The position numbers were made by a program, and so were the translations under genes. The notes beneath the pieces were generated by a model that saw only the letters and a list, made by a program, of their open reading frames with translations, did not search any database and was not told the DNA's origin. Source: Isoetes taiwanensis (Eukaryota > Streptophyta > Lycopodiopsida > Isoetales > Isoetaceae). From it: DNA of 64,000 nt. Of the stretch, positions 1 to 11,017 are shown piece after piece. The DNA is taken from positions 14,857,428-14,921,427 of the forward strand of contig JAJEKV010000002.1 in assembly GCA_021234155.1 (NCBI GenBank), read 5' to 3'. Each line of letters opens with the position of its first letter. Positions within the stretch are counted from its first letter, which is position 1.

Positions 1-94
1 GACCACTATAAACTCGACAAAGACACAAAAATCGCAAAGGTGCATAAAAGCATGTTGCGAGACTGTAAAGAGTATAAAGCGGACGGAAAAGATA

Positions 95-185
95 CGGGAC
101 GGAGAGGTTTCACCTCCGCCGTACACCAGGATAGCGAGGGGGAAAAAACCCACCAACTAGTATCCGGACCACTAGTCACTCAAAA
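95..185 (+). repeat. LINE 5'-leader monomer (copy A)
   Basis: The core 'gatagcgaggg ... cccaccaacta' recurs three times in copy B and twice, reversed, in copy C. Only one clear monomer is inside the window here, with parts of a second at the very start (ccactataaactc). Such repeated leaders act as promoters in some LINEs; that role is inference here. Confidence 0.7.
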
Positions 186-633
186 ATACAGGGAAGAACA
201 GCAAAATACAATGAAAAAGGTAGGTTATGACCTTCCAACTAACCCCTAGGGAGACTACTAAAAGACAACTGCCAAATCCCACAGCAAGGTGGGAGGAGAT
301 CAATCATAGCGGAATCATCATAGAAAGACACCCAAATGGGCGAAACGAAAATAAATGATGGGGGTAGGAATAATTAAGGGGGGCCATCCCAATACTTTCG
401 AATTCAAAGTGGGATTAACGGTGATAATTTTGAATTAGAGGACCATTCAGCAACGCAATATATAGACCGAACGGAATAAGGATACCAACCCTTCCCAATC
501 GAAGTTGGCGCAAGCGCCTCGCACAGCACAGCAGAAATGATTCGCAAAGCAGCAACAATCAATCAGCGCCAGCGAAAAGAAACTCAAGAGCAATGGCGAA
601 GCAGCCTCCTCGGCCAAAGAAAAGAAAAACAAA

Positions 634-1671
634 ATGGCAAGGGTACCGGTAAGTCAGCAAGACCTCCAAGATTTTCTTGCTCAGATGGACAGACATCTGG
701 AGTCCAGAATCCCTCGTATGGATGCTCTCAACACACTAGCTGAAACGGCCAACCGTAATACGGTAGCCATCTCCAACATGGACGTGAGGATAGAAGGGGT
801 GGAGAAGACAAGTGAGGAGATGCAGCGCAGGATGAACGAAATCGAAGAGGAAAAAGCCAAGATATGGAAAAGGTTGGTTGAATTAGAAAAAGGAAATGTT
901 GATTTGGATGCATGGGAATCTTTTGATAGGATAAAACCGCATATTATGGAGTATGAGGAACAGAATAGAATTAAGCATGACGTTAGGCTGATAGGGGTAG
1001 CAGAGAAACCTAACGAGGATACGCACCGAAAGCTACCGCAAGTGATAGAGACGGTGTTCAAGGAGCATCGGAGCGTCATTGTCAAAGCAGTGCGATCAGG
1101 ACAATGGAGGGGGCGGGCGAGGCATATAAACCTGACTCTCGAGACCGACAAATCAAAGAGAGAATATCGCGCGCCGCGGTTCCAGTCGAGAAATGGGATC
1201 ATAGTTCAGGAAGCTCTAACAATCATGCAACGACAAGGGTTGCACAGGGAACTAGCCAAAGCCAGGGAACTAAACCAATCAGATATACAGGCAGGGGTCA
1301 AGAATGGCAAGGTGTTCCTACACAAGAGGACACGGGAATTTGCTGGGCCGGGACAAGAACAAAAGGAGGGGATGCAGGGACCAGGGAAAGCGACCGAGGG
1401 GGGGAAGGAGAACATCAACCCAATAACGATACCAACACAAAGCCAGGAAAAAAGGATATCAGGGGGAGCACTAACAGCAATAGTGCTCGAGGGGAGCCAA
1501 CACAGAGAGGGAGAAAGAAACGAAAAAGAGGAAGGCACAAATCGAGGACCCTCAGGCGGGAGCGCGGGCACAATCCTGGCAGCAAGGACCAGGGGGCGAC
1601 CGAGAAGAATGGTGAACGAAGCAGAGCAAACAGAAACCCCGAGAGGGCAACTGCGAGGAAGGAGACGCTGA
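634..1671 (+). CDS. LINE ORF1 protein (intact, 345 aa)
   Basis: The ORF1 protein of LINE copy A, probably an RNA-binding nucleocapsid-like protein that coats the element RNA. Residues about 40-95 are rich in charged and heptad-spaced residues and look like a coiled coil (EEMQRRMNEIEEEKAKI). Residues about 110-230 resemble the RRM plus C-terminal domain of L1-type ORF1p, with the stretch HDVRLIGVAEKPNED and the basic stretch GLHRELAKARELNQ. The last 60 residues are low complexity and contain an AT-hook core (RGRPRR). The start was chosen because MARVPVSQQDLQDFLAQ aligns with ORF1 of copy B. The stop TGA lies inside the first codons of the ORF2 frame. This is the only ORF1 of the three copies without a break. 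Confidence 0.82.
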   Translation: MARVPVSQQDLQDFLAQMDRHLESRIPRMDALNTLAETANRNTVAISNMDVRIEGVEKTSEEMQRRMNEIEEEKAKIWKRLVELEKGNVDLDAWESFDRIKPHIMEYEEQNRIKHDVRLIGVAEKPNEDTHRKLPQVIETVFKEHRSVIVKAVRSGQWRGRARHINLTLETDKSKREYRAPRFQSRNGIIVQEALTIMQRQGLHRELAKARELNQSDIQAGVKNGKVFLHKRTREFAGPGQEQKEGMQGPGKATEGGKENINPITIPTQSQEKRISGGALTAIVLEGSQHREGERNEKEEGTNRGPSGGSAGTILAARTRGRPRRMVNEAEQTETPRGQLRGRRR

Positions 1672-4600
1672 AGATATGGTACTGGAACTGCACCGGGTAC
1701 CCGTGGGACGACGGAGAGAGGCTTCATGGAGCACACAGCAGTGACATAATATGCCTAGTAGAGACATGGGAGCACAACATAAAGAGGCTACCGGAGGAGG
1801 AGGGCTACCAGCTATTTTCCTGCTGGAAAGATAAGAATTTCAAAATGGGAAGAGGGAGTGCAGGCCTAGCCTGTTATGTCAAGGAGAATGTAGCAAATGG
1901 TACATGTATTTTACACTCGGATGTCAATAAAAGATACATGGTACTTAGTATTCAATTACAAAATAAAAAAGATCTAATACTGATCATAGCATACTATCCA
2001 CCAAGTAGTGACAAACTAGAATTGTTAGAACTAGGGGAAACCCTGATGAAATGGAAGGAACAGGGACCAATGATACTAATTGGTGATCTAAATGCTAGAA
2101 CAGGTCAGGAGCAAGCGCAATACACAAGCATAGACGAAACAAATGGGCAATGGAACCAAACAGCAAGATCAAAAGAATGGAAATGCATAAAACCGAGGAC
2201 AAGGCGTAAATCAATGCTAAGGGGAACTGCTGTTCGGGTATGCACGACCACGTGGGGACCATCATAGCAAATGGAGCACAAATGGACGGGATCGTGGAAA
2301 TTCACAAGTCGGACGCATTGGGAGAAGTATAGTAGATTACATAATACTAAACGAACATGCAGCAGGCATGGTATCAGAAATTGCGGCACTAGAATGGCCA
2401 ATTGGGAGGAGGGAGAGCCATAGGCCCATGCAGCTGACAATTACAGTGGGGAAACCTTTGCAAAATGAAGAACAGCATATACAGGAGAAAGACAGGGGGA
2501 AGCTGAAAATACATTTCCGGAACAAACTAGCGACACGCTCGCAAAGCCATCAAGGAGGATATGGGAAAGTGGAAATGGGAGGAACACAGTATGGATGAGA
2601 ATGGAGATGCGCCAATGACATAACAAAGGAAAGTAGCATTAGAAATTTTCGGAAAAGAAGGAAGAGGAAGGAAAATAATGCCTTCAAACCTTCAATATGG
2701 TACGATGACGAATGCAAGGAACAGAGAAGGAAAGTCAAGGCACTTAGAGGTAAGGAAACATATCAAAAGGAAAGAGCGATATACCTGAGGCTACTGAAAG
2801 CAAAGAGGAATAAGAATCTGATGCAACACCAATGGGGACCGCCAAGCTAATCAAAAACACCCCGCAAGTTCCGGGGCGGATTTAAAGAAAAGAAGCGAGG
2901 GGATAGGGGAAGTGAAGACACACGAGGCAGCATTGGAGCAGCCGGTTGGGAGAAATACCTTGAAAAATTATATAAGACAGGGGCATCCCCAGCACCAATA
3001 CCTGAACTACAAATGATAGATCGAATCGCGTGCTTCAAAGGTACGTGAAGTGATGAAAGCATTAAATGGGATGGCCAACAACAAGGCCCCAGACCTATAC
3101 GGATTAACGGTGGAAGTACTAAAATGTGCAGATACCATTTTAGTAAAGCAGGTGACAGAGATATTCAACGGGATAATACACACAGGGCTCCCAGACAGAT
3201 GGGCATACAACAGGGTCATACCCCTACACAAGGGGGGGAGTAAACAGGAACCTGGAAACTACAGGACAATAATGGTAAGCTCCATTTTCGCAAAGTGGTA
3301 CGGAAAGGTTCTAGACAATAAATTAAAGCAATGGGCAGAGGCAGGGAATCTGAGAGCACAGGGGCAAGCAGGCTTCAGACCAGAACACTCAACAACAGAC
3401 CATCTAGTAACTCTCCGGATACTAATAGAGCATAATAAGGGCCACGGAAAGAAAGTGATATGTTGTTTCGTGGACTTCAGAAAAGCTTTTGACACGGTAC
3501 CAAGGGAAAAGCTCATACAGAGGCTCATAGACATGCAGGCACCGAGAGACATGGTAGGGGCAATTGCGAGATTGTACTATAAAGTATATGCAAAGATAGA
3601 AGAAGAGGGATAGGCGATAAACTGCGACACAGGAGTCAAACAGGGATGCCCTTTATCACCAACATTGTTTGGCATATACATAGATGCCCTACAGGATTTT
3701 ATAGCAGAACAGCAAGGGGATGCGGACGCCCCTACATTTGGGGGAACCAAGGTACCGATCATGTTATATGCTGATGATTTGGGTATGATGGCCACCAAAA
3801 ACAAAGGAATGCACAGGTTGTTAAAACTACTGGAGATCTTCTGTGAAAAGACAGGGCTAACAGTGAATCTCACAAAAACCAAAATAGTCTTTTTTGGTAA
3901 CAGGAATAGTCACAAACCGTTCAAATATCTAGGGACAGAACTAGAAGAAGCGACAGAGTACAAATACCTAGGGTATGATACGCACGGCACAGGGAAATGG
4001 GCAAAAGGGGCGGATGCTAGATTCCAAGCAGCCAAGGAAGCTATTACAACATGAAAAACTTCTGCAATAGAAACAGAATAATAGATTGGGAAATCAAATG
4101 CTACCTATTCAAAGACGGTAGTCGCCACAACGCTAAATTGTATGCGGGGCGTAAGCCCGGGGACCGGGTTAATGCACAAGAAGTGGGAAAACAAGAAGGT
4201 ATTTTCGCACACCGCATAAACAGAATTCAAGCCGAGAGCAAACACGCCATTGACAATTATGGTGTATGAAACAGACGTAAACCTATGGAAGTGAGAGCAT
4301 GGGAAAGGACCGGCCGATACATCATAAGAAATAATGCGTGGGAAGTCGAGAAGTTAGCAAGCATCGCAATCAACGAAGTCAAGAAGGGCACACATCACCA
4401 CAAGCAATGGGTGGTTTAGAGATGTAGCGATATGGACAAGAGAAATGGGGATGAATCTGAGTGAACTGATCAATGAAGGCCAATGGAATGAGGAATGGGC
4501 AGGTAAAGCTACGCGGGCATGGCTACGTAAACACACAGACCTAAAACACTCGCTCATGTCAATATTCAACCCGTGAGCGGATGATAGGACAACAAATGTA

Positions 4601-4965
4601 CCAAGATAACACGCTTAGGGAAACGTAAGAGAGATACCTTAGCAAAAGTTCGGATGGGGTGCCATGATCCGAGAATTGAAAAGGACAGGGAGGAAAATAG
4701 ACAAACAGACCGGACTATGCGAGTCCGCAGGGATGAATGGAAGTAGAGGACGAAAACCACATGCTCAATGGTTGTCCAACATACACAGACATCAGGGAAA
4801 AGTACAGGAGGGTAAGATGGGGACAACTGGTACATGCCATAATGGCAAGGATAGAAACAATGAGAGATCTGGCAGACGCAATACGAGAGATGCTGAACAG
4901 GCATCGGGAAACACACGAACAAAAAGGGCTTATGATATGAGTTGCTCAAGAGGCAAATCATAGAT
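1665..4965 (+). pseudogene. LINE ORF2 (endonuclease / reverse transcriptase), broken
   Basis: The ORF2 polyprotein that would nick the target and reverse-transcribe the element RNA. The endonuclease begins IWYWNCTGYPWDD and includes VETW and the APE-type GDLNART. Reverse transcriptase motifs are present in pieces: FVDFRKAFDTVP (motif A region), QGCPLSPTLFG (motif B) and YADD (catalytic, near 3770). The C-terminus, including the region matching the Cys/His finger, is scattered over several frames. Breaks include a frameshift near 2190-2260, an in-frame stop at 3611-3613, and loss of frame after about 4054. No AUG precedes the endonuclease; the ORF2 frame is open upstream through the last 560 bases of ORF1. 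Confidence 0.88.
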
Positions 4966-5178
4966 GCCCACTAAATGTACAGCTTAAAGCTGTTTGATAT
5001 AGACGCACACCTGCACGGCCTAGACGCCGGAACAAAGTAGGGTGCCGGCATTAATAGGAAAAAGTGAGCCTTCAGAAAAGGCTACAACAAAAACAGCGTG
5101 ATGAGCTAGTAGCCCCCATCAGGGAGCTCGCCCATGCTACACAAGTCCAGAGGCCTCAGGGCACAAGGGACAATAATG

Positions 5179-5199
5179 TATTCTATTCTATTCTATTAC
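5179..5199 (+). repeat. LINE copy A 3' tail, (TTCTA)n
   Basis: The 3' UTR ends in gggacaataatgta followed by three to four TTCTA units instead of poly(A). Copy C ends in the same pentamer, copy B in TATC units. Confidence 0.8.
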
Positions 5200-5759
5200 A
5201 CAAGTTTTGAACACTTTAAATTACAAACACAAACAAGACAATACAAATACACAAGTTATTGAACTCGAAATATTTAAACAACATCACTTGATGAAATAAT
5301 CAAGACGCTTAAACATTATTATCAACACACTTAAACATTATATAATGACTGATCTAGGATGATAGGAAATAATGGACCTGTTTACTTGTAGAACTTCATT
5401 ATTTAAACACTTGTTCACTTCATTATTTAAACACTTGTTCCATACACTTGTTCCTTACAGTAGTTGACAATCCAATCACCCAGCAAAAAAAGCAAGAAAA
5501 AGCAAGACACTTGATCAATATTGAAACACTTGATATTAAAACACTTTGAACACTTGATAACAATGGTTGAAACAATATGGTTCTGTTATTATTGATAGAA
5601 GAAAAAGGTTGAAACAACACATGAACCATATGGTTCTGTTACCAGCAGCCTATTCACATACAGAGTTCACTCTTTTGATAGAAGAAACAGTTGCACAAGT
5701 TTACAATGTTATGTAATATGCATATATGCAGAAATCTGCAACATTTGATCTATTTCACT
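5200..5759. other. AT-rich non-coding stretch with short direct repeats
   Basis: No gene is visible. The unit acttcattatttaaacacttg occurs twice in tandem near 5393-5440, and ggttgaaacaa with atggttctgtta recurs around 5557-5641. This looks like decayed repeat DNA. Confidence 0.5.
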
Positions 5760-6051
5760 GCATCAATCCTCTTCTGTATTAGGGCTGGCAGCGAGTGCCT
5801 CGGATGAAGGAGGAGGCAAATATTCAATAATCTGCTCATGTGCATCATCTAAGAGGCAGAACACACCCTTTTCACCATGTGCAGACTGCAATTCAACGTT
5901 TGCACAAACTACAAGGTGTGTATAGCAAGTTACATCAGGCATATTGTCTAACAGCTCATACTTACCATCTCCGATGAACTTGTAATACTTACCTGACAAG
6001 ACAACCTCCTACCTGTTGAACTTAGACCCCCAATAGTCCTTAAATGCATGC
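5760..6051 (-). pseudogene. Unidentified coding fragment with an in-frame TAG
   Basis: On the minus strand one frame reads HAFKDYWGSKFNR, a TAG stop, then EVVLSGKYYKFIGDGKYELL and on to a stop at 5763, about 95 codons in all. The composition is protein-like, with an acidic, proline- and serine-containing end (PPPSSEALAASPNTEED). The string at the TCAG/GTAAGT position could also be read as a splice site, which would make the last 78 codons a terminal exon. I do not recognise the family. The poly(A) end of a retroposon lies about 50 bp upstream. Confidence 0.35.
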
Positions 6052-6100
6052 TGCAATATGTTTAGGTTCAGTGCACTTGATTATCCAGAAATCCACATTC

Positions 6101-6170
6101 TTTTTTTTTTTTTTTTGAAAGTAAGAGTCTGTATTTTCTATTGATGAAAAAATTTATATACAGTCATGCC
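6101..6170 (-). mobile_element. Poly(A) end of a retroposon (minus strand)
   Basis: A run of 16 T is followed by gaaagtaagag and an AT-rich segment with tatatacag. Read on the minus strand this is a 3' end ending tcttactttc plus poly(A). A near-identical end lies at 11,801-11,880. The body of the element cannot be delimited. Confidence 0.4.
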
Positions 6171-7978
6171 CAAGACAGAAAAGCACTTCCCATGCTTAAC
6201 TGCTCAGACTTTAATGACATTTACAAGAAGTAAATTCGATGCAATAGCCTTCTCAACATCTTCCCTTCATGAAGGGTACTATAAGAGTTAGCTGCCCTCT
6301 TCACTATAAGGTAGGTACTAGCAACAGCTTCCTCAATATCTTCTCCTACATGATGGTACTATTGGAGGCAGACTACTACTTCTCATAGCACTCATGTAAT
6401 TGCCTTCAAAAAATATTGGCCTAAGATAGAAAGTGTCAAGCACATGCCTTGAATGTCATCCAAACCACAATACAACCATGGAGAAGCAATGATCCACTGC
6501 TAGATACCGGTGCAAAAGTCCGATGATGTTCCTTTTCCAAAAGCAGCAATCCTGTCAGTCCATTGTTCAATCTACTAGACCATAGATTTTGTCATTTCAA
6601 GACCTTGTTTCCAACCGCGCGAGGTTGGAGGTCCCTATTTTTAAAAAACCTTGGGGCTATCAGACCTTGCAATGCATAACATGACTGCCTCTAGACCCAA
6701 ACACCAACATCAAGCCCTTGTGCATCTGACTACTGCAAGTCTTGCCTCTTGCAAGTTGTCAAGTGTAGAGCTTATCCAAAGTCTCCCGTCTTTGGGCCCC
6801 GTGGCTTCAACATGATTGAACCCTGGATCCTACAACAAATCAAGGCCCCCCCCGCTGGGATGGGGAATCACGACCAAACTGAAATCCATCAAGCTACCAT
6901 TCCTGATCTAGTAAATTCTGAGATAAACTTCCCACATCTGTAATCAATGAGGAGCAAGCAAATTGGTTGAAGTGAATGAACCAGTACTTTGAAGGGGACT
7001 ACGATTTTCTTCTTCCATGAAACATTACTACAAGAGAAGTACCCAGTTCCACTGTAGACAGAACCATAAAGCTCCCCACCTGAAGATATATCTGCCTCAA
7101 TGTACTAAGGATTAATTCACACCATCTTCTTGCTCCATAGAGTACTATAAATAGTAATCAAATTCTTTCCTGAATATCCTTCCCTTTAACCACAGAAGCC
7201 CATCTTGATTATAAAGATAGGACAAACCCCTTTCTATAGAAGTTAATCACCTCCATGGAACCAAACTAGATACCTTAGAATGAGCATAGACGGACCAGCT
7301 AATGAGGGCTACAAATAGTCTAGAGCCAGCAACACAGAAGCCTTTTAGTTATGTGACCATAAGCCCCTTAGTTATGTGGCCAAAAGAGAGTGGATGTAAA
7401 CAAAAAGAAAGGGAAAATGGAAGGGCAAAACAGAGAGTCGAGAAGAAGAAGCCAAAAAGGGCGAATATGCACCCATATATTAACAAAGAAATAAGAAGTA
7501 TGGAAAAGATGAGAAGAACGGGGAAAAAAAAGGATGGGTTTGCAAGATATAAAACATTAAATCGAAAGGGGTAAAGCGGAGGAGCATGATAGAAAACAGA
7601 AGACAGGAATGTAATGAGAGGCAAGATACAGGATGTAATAGAAAAAATACTATCAATGGTCTACCGTAATTAGAAAGCCAGGTTTCCAATTCTTGTAAAG
7701 GCTGAAAATTTTGGCCCTCACTAATGGTATCCCATATTGCAAACGTGCTAGCAATTTCAAGTAGAAGATATCCTTGAAGCCCAACTCCGCAGCACACTAT
7801 TCCTCCAGCCCCTAATCCGTCTCTCAAAAGATTGCTCTCGGCAAGGCTTGACTGGTCAACTATGGCATAATATTGAAGGATAACGGACATGACATTTTCT
7901 AGTCACATCACATTCTCAATCATTATCTTCCTCTGCATTCACAACAAAGTTATCACCTACTTCAATTATTTATGTTTT
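6171..7978. other. No gene recognised; probable decayed transposon
   Basis: Short frames with many stops on both strands and no domain I can name. The purine-rich segment at 7380-7570 produces a lysine-rich frame that looks like composition, not a gene. Part of this stretch may be the body of the retroposon whose poly(A) end is at 6101. Confidence 0.4.
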
Positions 7979-10768
7979 TCATTGATTGTCCCCCTCATAC
8001 TGCACATCGTGGACAGGAGACTCCTGCTCGAAGACCATAAGAATCAGGGTTGATAATGAATAATCTCCAAGCCGAGATGCATGTCTACATTTAGACCATA
8101 ATTCTCTCCAACAAAATCTGCAAAAGCATGAGAGATGCCTATGTGCCATTTTAGTTGGCCTATCTTGGCAGTAAGGCCTGATTGTGTGAATCTTTTTTGT
8201 ACCTGCTAAAGTATCACATTCATATGGCAAATCTCTGTTCACATCACCCAACTTAACAAGCCAAAAGAACCTAAAATAAAAGGTTTTGGGTATAAGAAAG
8301 AATTTCAGTATAACACTATGGAATAAAACTAATACCTTTGTATGTTGCTTTCCTTTGAAGTTTGTTTGCAACTGAAATAAGAAATAAGAAAGTTGACAAC
8401 ATCTTCAGCATTCCTCAAGGGTGTGCTGTCCCTTTTAAGCATTTCACTCGTCAATATTCTTTTGATGACAGCTCCAGCCCCGTCATGTTCCCCTTTACCA
8501 TGTGATGTGGAAAAAAAGTTCCACTGCATCTTAATCCCCTTCAGCTTGTAGAATCTGCCTAAGAAGTAGAAAACTCTAGAAGATTTGAACTGGGAGGCAC
8601 ATTCATCAGACCAAAACACATGTTTTGACAAATTAACTCCCTTGCTCAACAAAAACTTGTGATGTTTTTGCAAACAATGCTGGACAAATAAACTGTCATG
8701 TTTCTTGTCGTCTGATATGTAGAAATGTATCTCTTTGACAATTTTTCTGTCACCAATCTTGATGTGTGGGATTTCAGAATCTAAAGCATGTCTGTAAGTG
8801 ATATGAGCTAGGATGGAACATTGGTCATTATGCCAATGCATGCTTTGGATTTTCTGTTGAACTTTGAAGGAGAAATTCTCGGCAAAATCTATAACAGAAA
8901 CCACAGTACCTTTTGGAAATGTTCGAAGACATTTCTTAAATTGTTCTGCTTGCCACCTAGCTGTGTAATCATGTGGAATGAACTGCCTGATAACAGATTC
9001 AACATGAGACATGAACTCTTTCAATGTTGTTGTTTTGTAAACTTAGCCTCATGATATCCTTGATCTTCTCCTTGATGGAACCATCCTTTCCCATATTCCT
9101 TTTTATTGTCTCTTTAACCTGCAGTAACAAAATACAGTTTCAGATTGATAGTTTCAAATTTAGTTTGAATCAGTTGCATGTTTTTTCAAATATTGAATAC
9201 AAATGCGAACACAATGTACATACCTTCTCAAAGATCTTCCAATCGATTGTCCGAAGAGCGCTATTCTCCCTTGGACATCTTTTGAATTTTCTTATTCCAC
9301 ATGAGCTACAATCAAGTTCAAGACAATTTGCTTTGTGCCAAAGATTCTCATCTGCCTTAGAACACACCAGTGACCTCCATAGTTTACTAACACTATTAAA
9401 AGTCTTCTCCTTTGCTTCACAAAGGTCTCCAGCACCACAAATTGAACACTTACACTTACAATTTGTTCCATGTGTGTTTATGTTTCTTCTAATTCTATTC
9501 AATGTCTGTCTCACAAATTCCATCTTCATGTGATAAATGCACATGCAAGTTTCACGATCTTTTAGTCTCCTAACAAACAAAGGCTTAAAACACTCAAACC
9601 TTCTCAAACCTATTTTGATGTCAGGATTCTGTTTCTGAAATTTTTTGTAGAAGACAATCAGCAGGTCAAGCCAACACAAATTGTAGCCATAATATAAAAG
9701 CATATTCAACAACCACAACATTTACACTTCAAGAAATTTGTCTGATCTTCATATGTAGCAGTAAATTGACACTACTAAGAATTTCAAAACTAAATTCTTT
9801 TTAGACTTCATTAACCTGAGATTCTTCCAGAAAGTGGATGGGATGCAACCTATATGGCTTCAAAATCTTGACTCCTTTATTGGTTCTCCTAAGCTTCACA
9901 ACTTGTTTCTTGTTGGGAGATACTCTTGTGTTAGAAAACCAGTAACTATATATCTTCTCTCGATCTTTAAAAGAGAGCTTATCACTTCTATCCTTTCTCT
10001 TAAACATGGACCAGGGCCCACCAATTGCAGCTGCTTTCCTCTTGTCCAAAGCAGCATACACAGTCCTTCTCTTTATGTTTAAAGTCTTTGCAACTTGAGG
10101 CTTGTTGCTAGCATTATTAACAGCCATTACAAGAGTAGATTTGCTTGTGTCATATCCTGGTTCCTTCTTAGTTTGTTAGTTTGAAGACTGCTCTTCACAT
10201 TATCAACAACTTGCCTAACTGCAAACAATTCCTTGTGTCCCATGATGCCAATTTCTGGCAATCCCTGACCTGTTCTTGCCAAGATTTCATCCCTATCATC
10301 TTGAAATAAATTCTTGCATACACTATGAATATTATCCAAAATACCATTTGCCAACTTTTGTTTGGTTCAAGTGGCCAGTCTGTGAGGACTGGATGCAGAT
10401 TCAAGTGCTAATCTTTCTGCTCTTCTCTTTCCCTGCATCCTTCTTCTAGCAGACATCATTCTCTTGCAAGCTGTATTTGGTGAGATACATTTGCATTTCA
10501 CTTGAATACATGGACAACAGTTATGGCCAGTAGGACTTTCTTTTTCAATTATAGGGGAAACTACATTATCACAAGGAAAAGTTGAAGGATGCTCTCCTAA
10601 AATTGATAATTCTTTTGCTACCATAACACTCGATGCCTCAACTTCTGGTACCACAAGTTCTGGTATATCAGTTTCAAGATCGAATCCCAGCTCTTTTGAT
10701 ATAAGTTCCGGATGTGCATCTCCAAACTTTGCTTGAAATTCAGCAGCATACCGCTCAACCAAATCCAT
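7979..10768 (-). pseudogene. DDE-like transposase gene, multi-exon, decayed
   Basis: Pieces in order on the minus strand: a cysteine-rich N-terminal part (10,768-10,127) with an in-frame stop at 10,369-10,367; a helix-turn-helix-like segment (QVAKTLNIKRRTVYAAL, about 10,100) after a frameshift; a middle part with CMCIYHMKMEF and CKCSICGAGDLCE (9721-9224); an intron 9223-9119; the putative catalytic part with VIDFAENFSFKVQ, VFWSDECASQFKSS and SHGKGEHDGAGAVIKR; an intron 8335-8271; and a last exon 8270-7979 with KLGDVNRDLPYEC and LSCFCRFC. The three acidic motifs suggest a DDD/E fold. I recognise the motif set (DFAENY, SDGCA.QYK, SHGKSPCDG) from unnamed proteins common in cnidarian, insect and fish genomes. 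Another frameshift lies near 9030-9070. No terminal inverted repeats were found. Confidence 0.6.
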
Positions 10769-11017
10769 ATGTTCTTGAAAAAAAAGAAGAAAATAAAATG
10801 CAGCAAATGCAAACTGGAATTTGGAGGGAGAACCATATTTTGGGAAGAGATTCTTGGCGGGCTACCGATCTCTCCTTAATTTGCTCGAGTTTTTTCACGC
10901 TCGAGGCTGTTCTTCGTTAATGGACCCTAAAATTAGAAAAATAGGCATATAGCACCCCCAAAGACTCTTTCGGTGACAAAAAAATTGCCCTCCAATATTG
11001 TGCTTAGACCCTATTGT

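Larger units (their letters stand above)
1..5199 (+). mobile_element. LINE (non-LTR retrotransposon) copy A, 5' end outside window
   Basis: A non-LTR retrotransposon with a 5' leader, an intact ORF1, a broken ORF2 (APE-type endonuclease, reverse transcriptase, C-terminal Cys/His finger), a 3' UTR and a short-repeat tail. It belongs to one family with the copies at 14.0-19.95 kb and 22.56-28.15 kb: ORF1, ORF2, the 3' UTR (shared string ctcgcccatgctac) and the 5' monomers all align by eye. The window opens inside the leader, so the true 5' end is missing. The element carries many stops and frameshifts in ORF2 and cannot be autonomous, although its ORF1 is open throughout. I saw no target-site duplication. 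Confidence 0.93.

Noticed and set aside
681-1202. 173-codon minus frame
   Set aside because: Antisense shadow of the intact LINE ORF1.
6600-6640. tRNA-like palindrome (ccaaccgcgcgaggttgg)
   Set aside because: A short hairpin only; no A or B box.
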